Assembly (NCBI RefSeq): GCF_017114915.1
Contig: NZ_JAAUOE010000004.1
Location: 173,927-237,926, forward strand
Direction: 5' to 3'
From: Pseudomonas frederiksbergensis
Lineage (GTDB): Bacteria; Pseudomonadota; Gammaproteobacteria; Pseudomonadales; Pseudomonadaceae
Length of the DNA: 64,000 nt
Made by a program: the position numbers and the translations under genes. Positions 1 through 10,274 of the stretch are shown here, piece after piece. The notes under the pieces are model-generated. The model was not told the DNA's origin. It was given only the letters and a program-made list of their open reading frames with translations, and searched no databases. Position 1 is the stretch's first letter. Every line of letters starts with the position of its first letter.

Positions 1-5
1 CGACC

Positions 6-2204
6 TCAATAAGCCGTTTTGCCCGTATGGTTATTCAGCGAAATAACCTTGGTCTTGCCAATCCGGTGACGGTAGATCTCGCGCAGGTACTTGATCGCCT
101 TCTTCACGCAATCGCGCGACAAACGAATGTCATTGATCGAGACAAACTTGTCCTTGTCATTGATCAGCTCGCGGTACTTCTTCTCGTACATCGGTTTGAT
201 CGCGTACCAGTTGGTATCGAGGATCTTCGCCGGGTTTTCGAATTCGTTCAGCAAGTCATCGATCCGGTCTTCGTCGAAGTCTTCATTGATGATGAAGTCC
301 AGGATCGAGTTGTCCAGGGTGTCATCGAAGCGGTATGGATTTTTCGCGAAGCAACGTTTGATGAACGCCACGATCAACGTCAGGAAGTCGTCCGACAGAC
401 ACGGGCTCTTGGCGATCAGGGTGGTCAGCGACAGGTTGGCCGAGGCGCCGATCACCAGCGCATAACGCTTGAGCGTGGTGTTGGGGAACAGGCTGTTGAG
501 GTGGGTCTTCAACCGGTTCAGGTCCATGTAAGACAGCTTGTAGTCTTTGGGTAAGGACACGATCGACACCACCGACGAGCAGTTCTTGAAGAAGTGCAGG
601 TCGTGCAATGCGGCCGCGTCATAGCCCGAATTCTTGTACTGCTCAAGCGAGGCGCGATAGCGCTTGGACTCGATCGGCAACAGGCTGATGCCTTCGATCG
701 CCTGGGTGACCTTGTTGAAGTGCGGCAGGTCGATGGAGCGGAAAAACAGGTCGTCGATGTTCAGACGTTGCGGCTCTTTCTCGAACACCTTGAATTTGTC
801 GCTGCTCGGCGGCGGGGTTTCCGGCACCACGGACTCGGCGTAGGCAATCGCCACGGGGCCGGCCAGGCTCATGAACAGGTCGTTGGCGTCCAGGCGAATG
901 GTTTCGCCGATGTCGATGCCGGCGCGACGGAAATAGTTCTGGTCGTAGTCGGTGGTCACCGCCTGTGCCGTCAGAATATTGAAGATCTGTTGTGAGATGT
1001 ACTGGTTGGCGTGCTTTTCCATCGCGTTGACGTCGATGTTCTGGATGTTGCCGTCATCGCTTTCTTCGGCATAACGCATGATGTCGTTGGAGATCAGCAT
1101 CATCGCGTTCCATGGGCGGATTCGGCCCATGACGCTGGCTTCGCTGCTGTCTTCGTTGGCGAAGTTGTAGGAGAAGTCCCACTCTTCCGACAGGTATTTG
1201 CACAGCAAACGACCGGCGTTGATGTGCAGCGCCTCGGACATTTCACTGCGGTGATCGGAAATGTTCGGCAGTACGCAGATGCCGCTGGTGAAGATCGGCT
1301 CGAAGACGAAGGAATGACCACTTTTGCCGTCGTGCTCATCCATCGGCTTGGTGTCGAACGTCTTGTTCATGTACGAGTGTTGCTGGGCCAGGCCGAATTC
1401 CGAGGCCATGCCCGAACCGGTACCGCCGCCGGCGCTGAAAATCGAAAAATACAGGCGCGACTGGTTGGCCTTGATCCCGCAGCTGTCGATCAGGTACGAG
1501 TGGATCATCTTCCAGTCGGGGCTGGAGAAGCGCTGGGTGTCCTTGTTCAGGATGATCTTGGCCAGGTACTGACCGAGGATCGGCGCGTTACCGGCGCCAC
1601 CGGCGTGGACTTCCGACAAGTCCATGATTTTCATTTTGCTGTAGTCGCGCAGAAAACCGCTTTTTTCGCCTTTGCGCGAGAAGCGGATGCGGCCGGCGAT
1701 GTCTTTGTCCAGGTCGCCGAGCATCACCAGCGGTTCGACCAGGAACACCGGTTTGCTGGCCTTGTTCGGCCCCAGGCGCAGGTTGTTGCGAATCCACTGC
1801 GCCGGGCTGTAGCCCTTTTCGGCGTAGCGCTTGTCCGGCGACAGACGATCTTCGTTGTTGAATTCGTTGAGGTAGAACTTGCGGGCGTTGTACACCAGCT
1901 CCGCCACGTCCAGCGCGATGTTCGAACCGCAGCGGCCCAGGCCGATCAGGCACACCGACGGGAATTGCTGGTCGTTGTGCTGTTCGTTGTCGTCTTCCAG
2001 ATGGGGCGGGCGCGGGAACACCAGGTCGCGCAGGCCGTCGAGGTTGTCGAGGATGCGGTCGGTATTGGTTTCGGTGAAGTACAGGTATTGCTGAGTCGAC
2101 AGTGGACGCGACGGGGTCAATGGCTTCGACGCTGAGGGGCTGTTCGCCGCGGGGCTCAGGGTCAGGTCGGATACCGCGGTGGCCGGATTGTTTTTAGAAG
2201 TCAT
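6..2204 (-). CDS. Tubulin/FtsZ-superfamily protein (Tubulin_2-like)
   Basis: A 732-residue protein with the tubulin/FtsZ signature GGGTGSG at about residues 259-265. It also has an N-terminal nucleotide-binding loop GLGRCGSN (88-95) and an AGGAGN stretch near 201-206. These are the phosphate-contacting loops of GTP-binding tubulin-fold proteins. It is much longer than FtsZ (about 390 residues) and carries about 80 low-complexity Ser/Pro/Thr residues before the domain and a long C-terminal part I cannot assign. It fits the large bacterial tubulin-like proteins, some of which were proposed from gene neighbourhoods to remodel membranes. The ATG at 2204 (MTSKNN) is preferred over an in-frame ATG 33 codons upstream because the extra residues look like untranslated leader. 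Partner genes, if any, would lie off the left end. The fold is well supported; the cellular role is unknown. Confidence 0.82.
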   Translation of the reverse strand: MTSKNNPATAVSDLTLSPAANSPSASKPLTPSRPLSTQQYLYFTETNTDRILDNLDGLRDLVFPRPPHLEDDNEQHNDQQFPSVCLIGLGRCGSNIALDVAELVYNARKFYLNEFNNEDRLSPDKRYAEKGYSPAQWIRNNLRLGPNKASKPVFLVEPLVMLGDLDKDIAGRIRFSRKGEKSGFLRDYSKMKIMDLSEVHAGGAGNAPILGQYLAKIILNKDTQRFSSPDWKMIHSYLIDSCGIKANQSRLYFSIFSAGGGTGSGMASEFGLAQQHSYMNKTFDTKPMDEHDGKSGHSFVFEPIFTSGICVLPNISDHRSEMSEALHINAGRLLCKYLSEEWDFSYNFANEDSSEASVMGRIRPWNAMMLISNDIMRYAEESDDGNIQNIDVNAMEKHANQYISQQIFNILTAQAVTTDYDQNYFRRAGIDIGETIRLDANDLFMSLAGPVAIAYAESVVPETPPPSSDKFKVFEKEPQRLNIDDLFFRSIDLPHFNKVTQAIEGISLLPIESKRYRASLEQYKNSGYDAAALHDLHFFKNCSSVVSIVSLPKDYKLSYMDLNRLKTHLNSLFPNTTLKRYALVIGASANLSLTTLIAKSPCLSDDFLTLIVAFIKRCFAKNPYRFDDTLDNSILDFIINEDFDEDRIDDLLNEFENPAKILDTNWYAIKPMYEKKYRELINDKDKFVSINDIRLSRDCVKKAIKYLREIYRHRIGKTKVISLNNHTGKTAY

Positions 2205-2401
2205 TGTGCGCCATATACCTGGACTGGTCGGCTCGGCGACAAGTGTCATCGAGTCATCACGGAATGGGATCTCGCGTCTTTTTGTAGCGCGAATGTGGCC
2301 CAAGCGTCAGGGCCTTGGCCTGAACATCGCTCGGGGGATTGCTTTCCTTAACCATGATGAATCGGCCACTATTCGATGATCTTTAATCAAAAGGAGGCTA
2401 A

Positions 2402-3298
2402 ATGATGGCAACGTTGCCTGCGCTAGGGTTCGCCGGAGTCGGCCTGATGGGTTTGCCGATGTGCCGACGCCTGTTGGCGGCCGGTTATCCGCTGACGGTG
2501 TGGAATCGCAACCCGGCCAAGTGCGCGGTGCTGGTCGAGGCCGGAGCGCGGCAAGTGGCGACACCGGCCGAGCTGTGTCAGCACGCTGACGTGGTGATGT
2601 TGTGTCTGGCCGATACTAGCGTTGTTCGCGAGGTGGTGTTCGGTGCGGTGGGCATTGCCGAGGGGGCGAAAAGCGGCCAGTTGCTGGTGGATTTTTCCAG
2701 CCTGGAACCCACAGCGACGCGGGAAATGTCAGCAGCATTGGTCAGTAAAACCGGCATGAGTTGGCTCGATGCGCCGGTGTCCGGCGGAGTGGTCGGTGCC
2801 GAGGCCGGCAGCCTGGCGATCATGGTGGGTGGCGAGGCGGCAGACCTTGCGCGTGTGCGGCCGGTGTTGCTGACCCTTGGCCAGCGCGTCACCCACATGG
2901 GCGCTGTCGGCGCGGGGCAGGTGACCAAGGCCTGTAACCAGATGATCGTTGCCTGCAACGCCTTGGTCATTGCCGAAGTGGTGGCCCTGGCCGAGCGTTC
3001 CGGGGTCGATGCCCGCCTGATCGCCGAGGCGCTGGCCGGCGGTTTTGCCGATTCAAAGCCGTTGCAGATTCTCGCGCCGCTAATGGCCGAAAGCCGTTTC
3101 GAGCCGGTGAAATGGCACGTACGCACGCTGCTCAAGGATCTCGACACCGCCGTGAAGTTTTCCCGCGAACAAGGTTCGGCCACGCCGATCAGCGGATTGG
3201 CCGCACAACTGATGCGCCTCCATGGGGGGCAGGGGTTCCTGGAAAAGGATCCGTCGACGTTAGTGCAGTTGTACCGTGAGCCAGGCTCAACGGATTGA
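2402..3298 (+). CDS. NAD(P)-dependent beta-hydroxyacid dehydrogenase
   Basis: A 298-residue member of the 3-hydroxyisobutyrate dehydrogenase / tartronate semialdehyde reductase family. The N-terminal Rossmann motif is GFAGVGLMG (9-17), the substrate-binding motif is DAPVSGG (123-129), and the family catalytic lysine is K176 in GQVTKACNQ. The reaction would be reversible oxidation of a short 3-hydroxy acid to its semialdehyde. The exact substrate (hydroxyisobutyrate, glycerate or succinic semialdehyde) cannot be told from sequence. A strong AAGGAGG lies just before two tandem ATGs. The 3' end overlaps the convergent c-di-GMP gene by about 110 bp. It is not in an operon with either neighbour. 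Confidence 0.9.
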   Translation: MMATLPALGFAGVGLMGLPMCRRLLAAGYPLTVWNRNPAKCAVLVEAGARQVATPAELCQHADVVMLCLADTSVVREVVFGAVGIAEGAKSGQLLVDFSSLEPTATREMSAALVSKTGMSWLDAPVSGGVVGAEAGSLAIMVGGEAADLARVRPVLLTLGQRVTHMGAVGAGQVTKACNQMIVACNALVIAEVVALAERSGVDARLIAEALAGGFADSKPLQILAPLMAESRFEPVKWHVRTLLKDLDTAVKFSREQGSATPISGLAAQLMRLHGGQGFLEKDPSTLVQLYREPGSTD

Positions 3299-5471
3299 CG
3301 GAGTGCGCGTGCTTGCGCTGGTTGATGTCGGCCAGCACCGGACGCAACTCAGCCAGCGGCACCGGACGGCTGAGCAGGTGGCCCTGAACGAAATCACAGC
3401 CGTGGCGTTCGAGAAAGTCGTATTGCTCGAAGGTCTCGACGCCTTCGGTGACGACCTGCAAATGCAGGGTGTGGGCCATGACGATAATGGCCTGGACGAT
3501 CTCCATGTCCTGGGTGGCCTTGGGGATATCCTGAAGGAATGAGCGGTCGATCTTCAGCGTGTTTAACGGCAGGCGCCTGAGGTAGGCCAGGGATGAATAG
3601 CCGGTGCCGAAGTCGTCGATCGACAACGAGACCCCAAGGGCGCGAATCTGCCGCAGCAACACCAGGGTATTGGAAATATTGCCCATCAGCGCGTTTTCGG
3701 TCACTTCCAGTTCCAGCCGCTGTGGCGCCACCCCGCAGACGCGCAAGGCGTATTCGATTTCATCGGCCAGTTCTTCTCGTGCCAGGTTCAGGGGTGAACA
3801 ATTCACCGCGATCTTGAGGTCGTCGCAACCTTGGCGGGACAGCTCACCCAGGTCTTCGCAGGCCTTGCGCAGCACCCAGTTGTCCAGTTCGGCGATCAGG
3901 TCGTTGGCCTCGGCGATGGCGATGAACCGGTCCGGTGTCAGCAGCCCATGAACCGGGTGTTGCCAGCGAATCAGCGCCTCAAGTTTGCTGACCTGAGCGT
4001 TTTTCAGGTCATAGATCGGTTGGTAATACAGTATCAACCCGGTGTCTTCGCGCAGGGCGTAACGCAGTTCTTCTTCGAGTTGCAACTCCAGGGTGGCGCG
4101 GGTTTTCAGGTTTGAACTGAAAAAGTGCAGCCCGTTACGACCACTGCCCTTGGACTGATACAGCGCCAGGTCGGCACTCTTCAGCAGTTCCTCGCAGGTC
4201 TTGCCATCTTCCGGAAACAGGCTGATGCCGATGCTGGTGGTCATGACCATGCGCCGTCCGGACAACTCGATGGGGTCCTTCATTTTCAGCATGATGCGTT
4301 GGGCCATTTGCCGCGCTTCTTCACGGTCATGCAGGCTGATGAGGATGCAGAATTCGTCGCCTCCGAAGCGTGCCACCACGTCTTCGTGGCCACGTACCGA
4401 AGCCTTGATGTGGCTGGCCAGGACTTTGAGCAGTTCGTCGCCGGCGTCATGGCCCAGGCTGTCGTTGATCCGCTTGAAGTGGTCAATGTCGAGGAACATC
4501 ACCGCCAACATGCCGCCTTCGTAGGCTTTCTCGATGAGTTTCTCGGCGAAGACCTGGTTGAAGCCCCGGCGGTTGAGCAGGTTGGTCAAGGGGTCGTAGT
4601 GCGCCACTTGCTGCAGCGACAGGCGTGCCTGATCCAGTTGGCTGAGCAGGGCGTTGACCCGCTGCAGGTCGGACTCCTTGTGTTGCAGTTTCTTGTCCGC
4701 GAGTGCGGCACTGATGCTGCTGCCGATGATCAGCAGTGTCATTACCGCAACAGTCAGTCCCAGTTGCAGGTGATTGTTGTTGCCGGGCAGCGGTTGAAGG
4801 CTGTCGTCGGGCAGCACCAGATTGAGCGACGCCATGCCGGTGAAGTGCATGCTGACGATGCCGGCCCCGAGTACCAGGCTGGCGGTGTATTTGAGCACTT
4901 GATGAAGCAGGCCGGTGCCGTCGCGCAAGTGACTGGAAATCAACAGGGCAGCCAGGCTGGCGCCGATGGCGATCACGATGGAGAGGGCGAACAGGACGGG
5001 TTGGTAATAGATCAGCGCATTCGACCGCAGGGCGGCCATGCCCACGTAGTGCATGGTCGCGATGCCCAGGCCGATCCACACCGCGGCCCGCAGGTATTGC
5101 CAGAAATTCAGCTGAGGATGGCTGAGCGTGTGCATGGCCAGCCATGAGGCGGTGAGGGCGAACAACAGCGAGATCAGGGTGGTGGGCAGGTGGTACTGGA
5201 TTTCGATCGGCGCCTGGAACGCCAGCATGCTGATGAAATGCATGGACCAGATACCGCCTGCCAGGCACCCGGCGCCGACCCAGCGCCAGAGTCGCTGGGA
5301 GGCGGATTTTTCCACATGCCCGACCCGTTCGGTCATGTCCAGCGTGGCGAAACCGGCCGTGCAGGCGACCAGATAGGCCAGCAACACCAGAAACGGGTTA
5401 TGGGTGCAATTGAGTATGACCTGCCCGCTCTCCGGCAGCCCGGTCATGAAATGCAAACCAAGCCACTCCAT
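3189..5471 (-). CDS. mucR: MHYT-GGDEF-EAL membrane c-di-GMP enzyme (MucR-like)
   Basis: A 760-residue inner-membrane protein. The N-terminal third is an MHYT sensor with three copies of the motif (SMHFISM near 76, TMHYVGM near 139, SMHFTGM near 207), embedded in about seven membrane helices and thought to bind a diatomic gas or copper. An intact GGDEF (370-374) follows, preceded by DIDHFKRINDSLGH. The EAL domain keeps EALIRW, the DDFGTGYSSL loop and KIDRSFL. Both diguanylate cyclase and phosphodiesterase activity are therefore possible. The order and the intact GGDEF resemble Pseudomonas MucR more than NbdA, which has a degenerate AGDEF. The last 35-40 residues are unlike the family and are encoded antisense to the end of the convergent dehydrogenase gene. 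The gene symbol is by analogy. Confidence 0.88.
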   Translation of the reverse strand: MEWLGLHFMTGLPESGQVILNCTHNPFLVLLAYLVACTAGFATLDMTERVGHVEKSASQRLWRWVGAGCLAGGIWSMHFISMLAFQAPIEIQYHLPTTLISLLFALTASWLAMHTLSHPQLNFWQYLRAAVWIGLGIATMHYVGMAALRSNALIYYQPVLFALSIVIAIGASLAALLISSHLRDGTGLLHQVLKYTASLVLGAGIVSMHFTGMASLNLVLPDDSLQPLPGNNNHLQLGLTVAVMTLLIIGSSISAALADKKLQHKESDLQRVNALLSQLDQARLSLQQVAHYDPLTNLLNRRGFNQVFAEKLIEKAYEGGMLAVMFLDIDHFKRINDSLGHDAGDELLKVLASHIKASVRGHEDVVARFGGDEFCILISLHDREEARQMAQRIMLKMKDPIELSGRRMVMTTSIGISLFPEDGKTCEELLKSADLALYQSKGSGRNGLHFFSSNLKTRATLELQLEEELRYALREDTGLILYYQPIYDLKNAQVSKLEALIRWQHPVHGLLTPDRFIAIAEANDLIAELDNWVLRKACEDLGELSRQGCDDLKIAVNCSPLNLAREELADEIEYALRVCGVAPQRLELEVTENALMGNISNTLVLLRQIRALGVSLSIDDFGTGYSSLAYLRRLPLNTLKIDRSFLQDIPKATQDMEIVQAIIVMAHTLHLQVVTEGVETFEQYDFLERHGCDFVQGHLLSRPVPLAELRPVLADINQRKHAHSVNPLSLAHGTTALTSTDPFPGTPAPHGGASVVRPIR

Positions 5472-5783
5472 AGCGTGTCCTGTCTTGAGTCATCCAGGCC
5501 TGCGTCATTCACGCCGACGAATGGTGGGAGTATAGAGGCCATGCATAGAGTGCAAGGCGTGATGGCATAATAGTGTCTATGTTTTTGGAAGGGCCTTTAG
5601 AATAATTGGGAATAAATAGAACTATTTGGAAATAAATTGTTGCATGGGCCGCGCTGACTCCCATGGACGGATATCAGCCTTACGAATAATGACAGACAGC
5701 GCTGGCGGGCCTGACTAGATTGACAGTTCCGGGCTCGAATGCGTTGGCAGTGAAGCCCCAATAACAATAAAAGAGACGGACCC
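5472..5783. other. Intergenic region with AT-rich core
   Basis: A 312-bp gap between the divergent MHYT-GGDEF-EAL and MFS genes, so it must hold both promoters. A short AT-rich part (about 5590-5640) has a small inverted repeat AAATAG/CTATTT and repeated GGAATAAAT-like words that could bind a regulator. No convincing gene or RNA is seen. Confidence 0.35.
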
Positions 5784-7136
5784 ATGCAGAACTCGACCCA
5801 AGCGGCGAATGCCTGGCGCATTCTGTTCCTGCTGTTCCTGGCCAACCTGTTCAACTTCTTTGACCGCACCATCCCGGCCATCATCATCGAGCCGATCCGG
5901 ATGGAGTGGCACCTCAGCGACTTTCAGCTAGGGATCATTGGAACGGCGTTCACCATTGTCTACGCCATTGCCGGGCTGCCCCTGGGACGAATGGCCGATA
6001 CCGGCTCGCGCAGCAAACTGATGGGCTGGGGCCTGGCGACGTGGAGCGGGCTGACGGCGGTCAACGGGCTGGTGGGCAGTTTCTGGAGTTTCCTGATCGT
6101 GCGCATGGGCATCGGCATTGGTGAGGCCAGTTACGCACCGGCCGCCAACTCGCTGATCGGCGATCTGTTCCCGGCTCACCGTCGGGCGCGGGCCATGGGC
6201 ATTTTCATGCTCGGCTTGCCGTTGGGCCTGCTGCTGGCGTTCTTCACCATTGGCGCGATGGTCAAGGCGTTCGACAGCTGGCGGGCGCCGTTCTTCATTG
6301 CGGCAGTACCGGGGCTGATCCTGGCGGTCTTCATGTTCTTCATCAAAGAGCCGAAACGCGGCGCCGCGGAAAGCGTGCAAGTGTCTCAGGAGCGCGTGGA
6401 CCGACCGATCCGTCGAGTCCTGGCGGTGCCGACGTTTTTGTGGCTGGTGATGGCGGGGCTGTGCTTCAACTTCGCCACGTATGCCTGCAACTCGTTTCTG
6501 GTGCCGATGCTGCAGCGTTATTTCCTGATGCCGTTGCAGGACGCCGCGGTGGCGACCGGGGTGATCGTCGGAGTGACCGGGTTATTTGGCCTGACACTCG
6601 GCGGCTGGATTGCCGACAAGATTCACCAGCGGGTGGCCAACGGGCGACTGCTGTTCGCCGGGTTCAGCCTGATCATTTCGACGTTGTGCACAGCCTGGGC
6701 GCTGCATGCCGGGCGGATCGAGATCGGGGTGTTTGTCGCGGTGTTCAGCTTGGGCTGGTTGTTCGCCTACAACTTCTACACCTGCGTCTACACGGCGATT
6801 CAGGACGTGGTCGAGCCGCGCTTGCGGGCGACGGCGATGGCGTTGTTCTTTGCCGGGTTGTATCTGTTGGGAGGTGGCTTGGGGCCGGTGGTGGTGGGCG
6901 GACTGTCCGATCACTTCGCCCATGCCGCGATGCTCTCGGCGGGTGCCGAACAGATGACCGAGGCGTTCAAGGCTGTCGGCCTGCATGACGCGATGTACCT
7001 GATTCCGGTGGCGTTGTTTCTGACAATGGTGTTTCTGTTTTTGGCATCGCGGTGTTTCGTTCGGGATGCCAAGCGGATGAAAGAGGGGTTGGTGGCGGTG
7101 GATGAGCCAGGGATTGTGGCGGCGCCCGCGGTTTAA
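5784..7136 (+). CDS. MFS transporter, spinster-like family
   Basis: A 450-residue protein with about 12 hydrophobic segments and the MFS signature GRMADTGSRSK after helix 2. The helix-1 motif NLFNFFDRTIPAI and the helix-4/5 segment RMGIGIGEASYAPAANSLIGDLFP are typical of the spinster-like subfamily of bacterial MFS carriers. Substrates of bacterial members are mostly unknown; some are linked to sugar acids or aromatic acids. The gene is single, begins after AGAGACGG, and is followed within 15 bp by a strong terminator shared with the convergent rapA. The family is secure; the substrate is not. Confidence 0.88.
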   Translation: MQNSTQAANAWRILFLLFLANLFNFFDRTIPAIIIEPIRMEWHLSDFQLGIIGTAFTIVYAIAGLPLGRMADTGSRSKLMGWGLATWSGLTAVNGLVGSFWSFLIVRMGIGIGEASYAPAANSLIGDLFPAHRRARAMGIFMLGLPLGLLLAFFTIGAMVKAFDSWRAPFFIAAVPGLILAVFMFFIKEPKRGAAESVQVSQERVDRPIRRVLAVPTFLWLVMAGLCFNFATYACNSFLVPMLQRYFLMPLQDAAVATGVIVGVTGLFGLTLGGWIADKIHQRVANGRLLFAGFSLIISTLCTAWALHAGRIEIGVFVAVFSLGWLFAYNFYTCVYTAIQDVVEPRLRATAMALFFAGLYLLGGGLGPVVVGGLSDHFAHAAMLSAGAEQMTEAFKAVGLHDAMYLIPVALFLTMVFLFLASRCFVRDAKRMKEGLVAVDEPGIVAAPAV

Positions 7137-7147
7137 GATCAAAAGCA

Positions 7148-7180
7148 AAAAGGCCCGCATCGCTGCGGGCCTTTTGTTTT
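7148..7180. terminator. Bidirectional intrinsic terminator
   Basis: A perfect stem AAAGGCCCGCA / TGCGGGCCTTT with a TCGC loop, flanked by an A-tract on one side and a T-tract on the other, lies between the converging MFS and rapA genes and can stop both transcripts. Confidence 0.9.
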
Positions 7181-7198
7181 GACGGGGCAGGGCAGGGA

Positions 7199-10045
7199 TT
7201 AACCCGCCACCAACACCCGGATCGCTTCCAGTCGCAGTGCCGCCTTGTCGAGCATGGCCAGGCCTTGCTCACGCAGCTTGCGCAGGGCAACCAGTTCGCT
7301 GTCGCGCACGGTCGGGTTGACCGCTTGCAAGGCGGTCAGGCGCGCCAGCTCTTCGTCGGTATCGGCCGCCAGGCGACGTTGCGCCTCGGCCACGCGCTCG
7401 GCGTGACGCGGGGTGATCTTCTCTTCGCCGGCGTTGATCCGTGGCGTCAGCTGGTCGCGCTGGGCCTGGATGAACTTGTTGGCGCTGGCGCGGGGCACGC
7501 TTTCCAGTTGATCGTTCAGGGTTTCGAACGACACACGGGCGGACAGGTCGTTGCCGTTGGCATCGAGCAGGCAGCGCAGGGCGGCCGGCGGCAGGTAACG
7601 GCCCAGTTGCAGCGAACGCGGGGCAACCACTTCGCTGACGTAGAGCAGTTCCAGCAACACGGTGCCCGGTTTCAGGGCCTTATTCTTGATCAACGCCACG
7701 GCGGTGTTGCCCATCGAGCCGGACAGGACCAGGTCCATGCCGCCCTGAACCATCGGGTGTTCCCAGGTGATGAACTGCATGTCTTCGCGAGACAGCGCCT
7801 GGTTGCGATCGTAGGTGATGGTCACGCCTTCGTCGTCGCCCAGCGGGAAACTGGCGTCGAGCATTTTTTCGCTTGGCTTGAGGATCAGCGCGTTTTCCGA
7901 ATGGTCTTCGCTGTCGATGCCGAAGGCGTCGAACAGGGTTTCCATGTAGATCGGCAGGGCGAATTGATCGTCCTGTTCGAGGATCGCTTCGACCAGTGCA
8001 TCACCTTCGCCCGCACCGCCGGAGTTGAGTTCCAGCAAGCGGTCGCGACCGGTGTGCAGCTCGGCCTCCAGACGCTCACGCTCGGCGCGGGCCTCGTCGA
8101 TCAGCGCTTGCCACTCGCCCTCGTCGGCCTCTTCCAGCAGCGGCAGCAGGCGTGGGCCGAACTGATGCTGCAAGGCGTTGCCGGTCGGGCAGGTGTTGAG
8201 GAACGCGTTCAGCGCTTCGTGGTACCACTGGAACAGCCGCTCTTGCGGGCTGGTTTCCAGGTACGGCACGTGCAGTTCGATGACGTGCTTCTGGCCGATC
8301 CGGTCGAGACGCCCGATGCGCTGCTCCAGCAGGTCCGGGTGCGACGGCAGATCGAAAAGCACCAAGTGGTGCGAGAACTGGAAGTTGCGACCTTCACTGC
8401 CGATTTCCGAGCAGATCAGCACCTGAGCGCCGAATTCTTCGTCGGCGAAGTAAGCGGCGGCGCGGTCACGCTCGAGGATGTTCATGCCCTCGTGGAAGAC
8501 CGTGGCCGGAATGCCGGAACGCACGCGCAGGGCGTCTTCCAGGTCCATGGCGGTTTCGGCGTGGGCGCAGATCACCAGCACTTTGGTGCGCTTGAGCATT
8601 TTCAGGGTGTCGATCAGCCACTCGACACGCGGGTCGAATTTCCACCAGCGTTCTTCTTCGTTGGCGTCCGGCTGGGCCTGGAAGCTGACTTCCGGGTACA
8701 GCTCGGCGTGATCGCCCAGAGGCAGTTCGAGGTATTCGTCCGGGCACGGCAGTGGGTACGGGTGCAGCTTGCGCTCCGGGAAACCCTGCACGGCGGCGCG
8801 GGTATTACGGAACAGCACGCGGCCTGTGCCATGGCGGTCCAGCAGTTCGCGCACCAGGCGGGCGCTGGCTTCGGCATCGCCATCATTGACGGCGCTCAGC
8901 AGGGCTTCGCCTTCGTTGCCGAGGAAGCCATGAATGGTTTTGTGCGCTTCAGGCGACAGGCGCCCCTTATCCAGCAACTCCTGAACGGCTTCGGCCACCG
9001 GGCGATAGTTGTCGCTCTCGGCGCGGAAGGCTTGCAGGTCATGGAAACGGTTCGGGTCGAGCAGGCGCAGACGGGCGAAGTGGCTGTCCTGGCCCAGTTG
9101 TTCCGGGGTTGCGGTCAGCAGCAATACGCCCGGGATCGTTTCAGCCAGCTGCTCGACCAGGGAGTACTCAGGGCTGATCTGGTCTTCGTGCCACACCAGG
9201 TGGTGCGCTTCGTCGACCACCAGCAAATCCCAGCCGGCGGCGAACAGCGCGTCCTGGGCTTTCTCGTCGTCCACCAGCCATTCGAGCGCCACCAGGGCGA
9301 GCTGGGTGTCTTCGAACGGGTTGGAGGCATCGCTTTCGATGAAGCGTTCTTCATCAAACAGCGCAACTTGCAGGTTGAAGCGGCGGCGCATTTCCACCAG
9401 CCACTGGTGCTGGAGGTTTTCCGGCACCAGGATCAGCACGCGATTGGCGCGGCCCGAGAGCAGTTGGCGATGGATCACCAGACCGGCTTCGATGGTCTTG
9501 CCCAGGCCCACTTCGTCGGCCAGCAGAACCCGCGGCGCAATGCGGTCGGCGACTTCACGGGCGATGTGCAACTGGTGCGCGATCGGTTGCGCGCGCACGC
9601 CGCCCAGGCCCCAAAGGGAGGACTGCAACTGACGGCTGGTGTGTTCCAGGGTGTGATAACGCAGGGAGAACCAGGCCAGCGGGTCGATCTGGCCGGCGAA
9701 CAGACGGTCGCTGGCCAGTCGGAACTGAATGAAGTTCGACAGCTGGGTTTCCGGCAGGGTGACCACTTCGTTCTGCCCGTTGAGGCCGTGGTAGACCAGC
9801 AGGCCGTCGACGTCGTCGACTTCCTGTACGGTCAGTTTCCAGCCTTCGAAGTGAGTGATCGAGTCACCCGGCGAAAACCGCACGCGGGTGAGGGGCGCAT
9901 TCCGTAGCGCGTACTGGCGAGTGTCGCCAGTGGCCGGGTAGAGCACGGTCAACAAGCGGCCGTCCTGTGCCAGAACGGTGCCTAAACCCAGCTCGGCTTC
10001 GCTGTCACTGATCCAGCGTTGCCCCGGTTGATACTGCTGCGCCAT
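7199..10045 (-). CDS. rapA: RNA polymerase-associated ATPase RapA
   Basis: A 948-residue SWI2/SNF2-type ATPase that recycles stalled RNA polymerase. The N-terminal Tudor-like region starts with [16 protein letters not shown] as in other RapA proteins. Helicase motif I is DEVGLGKT (177-184) and motif II is DEAH (278-281). Motif III follows as LLLTATPEQ. The C-terminal helicase lobe carries [12 protein letters not shown] and [11 protein letters not shown]. The length matches the roughly 950-970 residues usual in gamma-proteobacteria. It is a single gene converging on the MFS gene. An 880-codon open frame on the opposite strand is a codon-bias shadow. Confidence 0.97.
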   Translation of the reverse strand: MAQQYQPGQRWISDSEAELGLGTVLAQDGRLLTVLYPATGDTRQYALRNAPLTRVRFSPGDSITHFEGWKLTVQEVDDVDGLLVYHGLNGQNEVVTLPETQLSNFIQFRLASDRLFAGQIDPLAWFSLRYHTLEHTSRQLQSSLWGLGGVRAQPIAHQLHIAREVADRIAPRVLLADEVGLGKTIEAGLVIHRQLLSGRANRVLILVPENLQHQWLVEMRRRFNLQVALFDEERFIESDASNPFEDTQLALVALEWLVDDEKAQDALFAAGWDLLVVDEAHHLVWHEDQISPEYSLVEQLAETIPGVLLLTATPEQLGQDSHFARLRLLDPNRFHDLQAFRAESDNYRPVAEAVQELLDKGRLSPEAHKTIHGFLGNEGEALLSAVNDGDAEASARLVRELLDRHGTGRVLFRNTRAAVQGFPERKLHPYPLPCPDEYLELPLGDHAELYPEVSFQAQPDANEEERWWKFDPRVEWLIDTLKMLKRTKVLVICAHAETAMDLEDALRVRSGIPATVFHEGMNILERDRAAAYFADEEFGAQVLICSEIGSEGRNFQFSHHLVLFDLPSHPDLLEQRIGRLDRIGQKHVIELHVPYLETSPQERLFQWYHEALNAFLNTCPTGNALQHQFGPRLLPLLEEADEGEWQALIDEARAERERLEAELHTGRDRLLELNSGGAGEGDALVEAILEQDDQFALPIYMETLFDAFGIDSEDHSENALILKPSEKMLDASFPLGDDEGVTITYDRNQALSREDMQFITWEHPMVQGGMDLVLSGSMGNTAVALIKNKALKPGTVLLELLYVSEVVAPRSLQLGRYLPPAALRCLLDANGNDLSARVSFETLNDQLESVPRASANKFIQAQRDQLTPRINAGEEKITPRHAERVAEAQRRLAADTDEELARLTALQAVNPTVRDSELVALRKLREQGLAMLDKAALRLEAIRVLVAG

Positions 10046-10115
10046 GCTGCCTGACTCCCACCTTGAAAAAGCGGGCTATCTTAACGGAATCAGGCCCCGG
10101 ACCAAAGGTTTACGT

Positions 10116-10190
10116 GTGTAGGAGCCGCCGAAGGCTGCGATCTTTTCAGGATCCAGGATCAAAAGATCGCAGGCTGCGCCAGCTCCTACG
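10116..10190. repeat. REP-type palindrome (TAGGAGC...GCGATCTTTT)
   Basis: An inverted pair of the word TAGGAGCnGCnnAGGCTGCGATCTTTT, separated by a short loop around CAGGATCCAGGATC. It is the same family as the repeats near 21.1, 45.4 and 55.5 kb. Confidence 0.8.
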
Positions 10191-10274
10191 GTGCCAAGTG
10201 GGTCACAAGTTTGCGACCGATGGCTCAAGTCGCCATCCCCGCAGCCGACAGCCTGCTGACAGGAGACTCATAAT

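Noticed and set aside
7265..9907. An 880-codon open frame antisense to rapA
   Set aside because: It is fully inside rapA, has no recognisable domain and a composition (Gln, His, Val, Arg-rich) typical of reverse-strand shadows of GC-rich genes.
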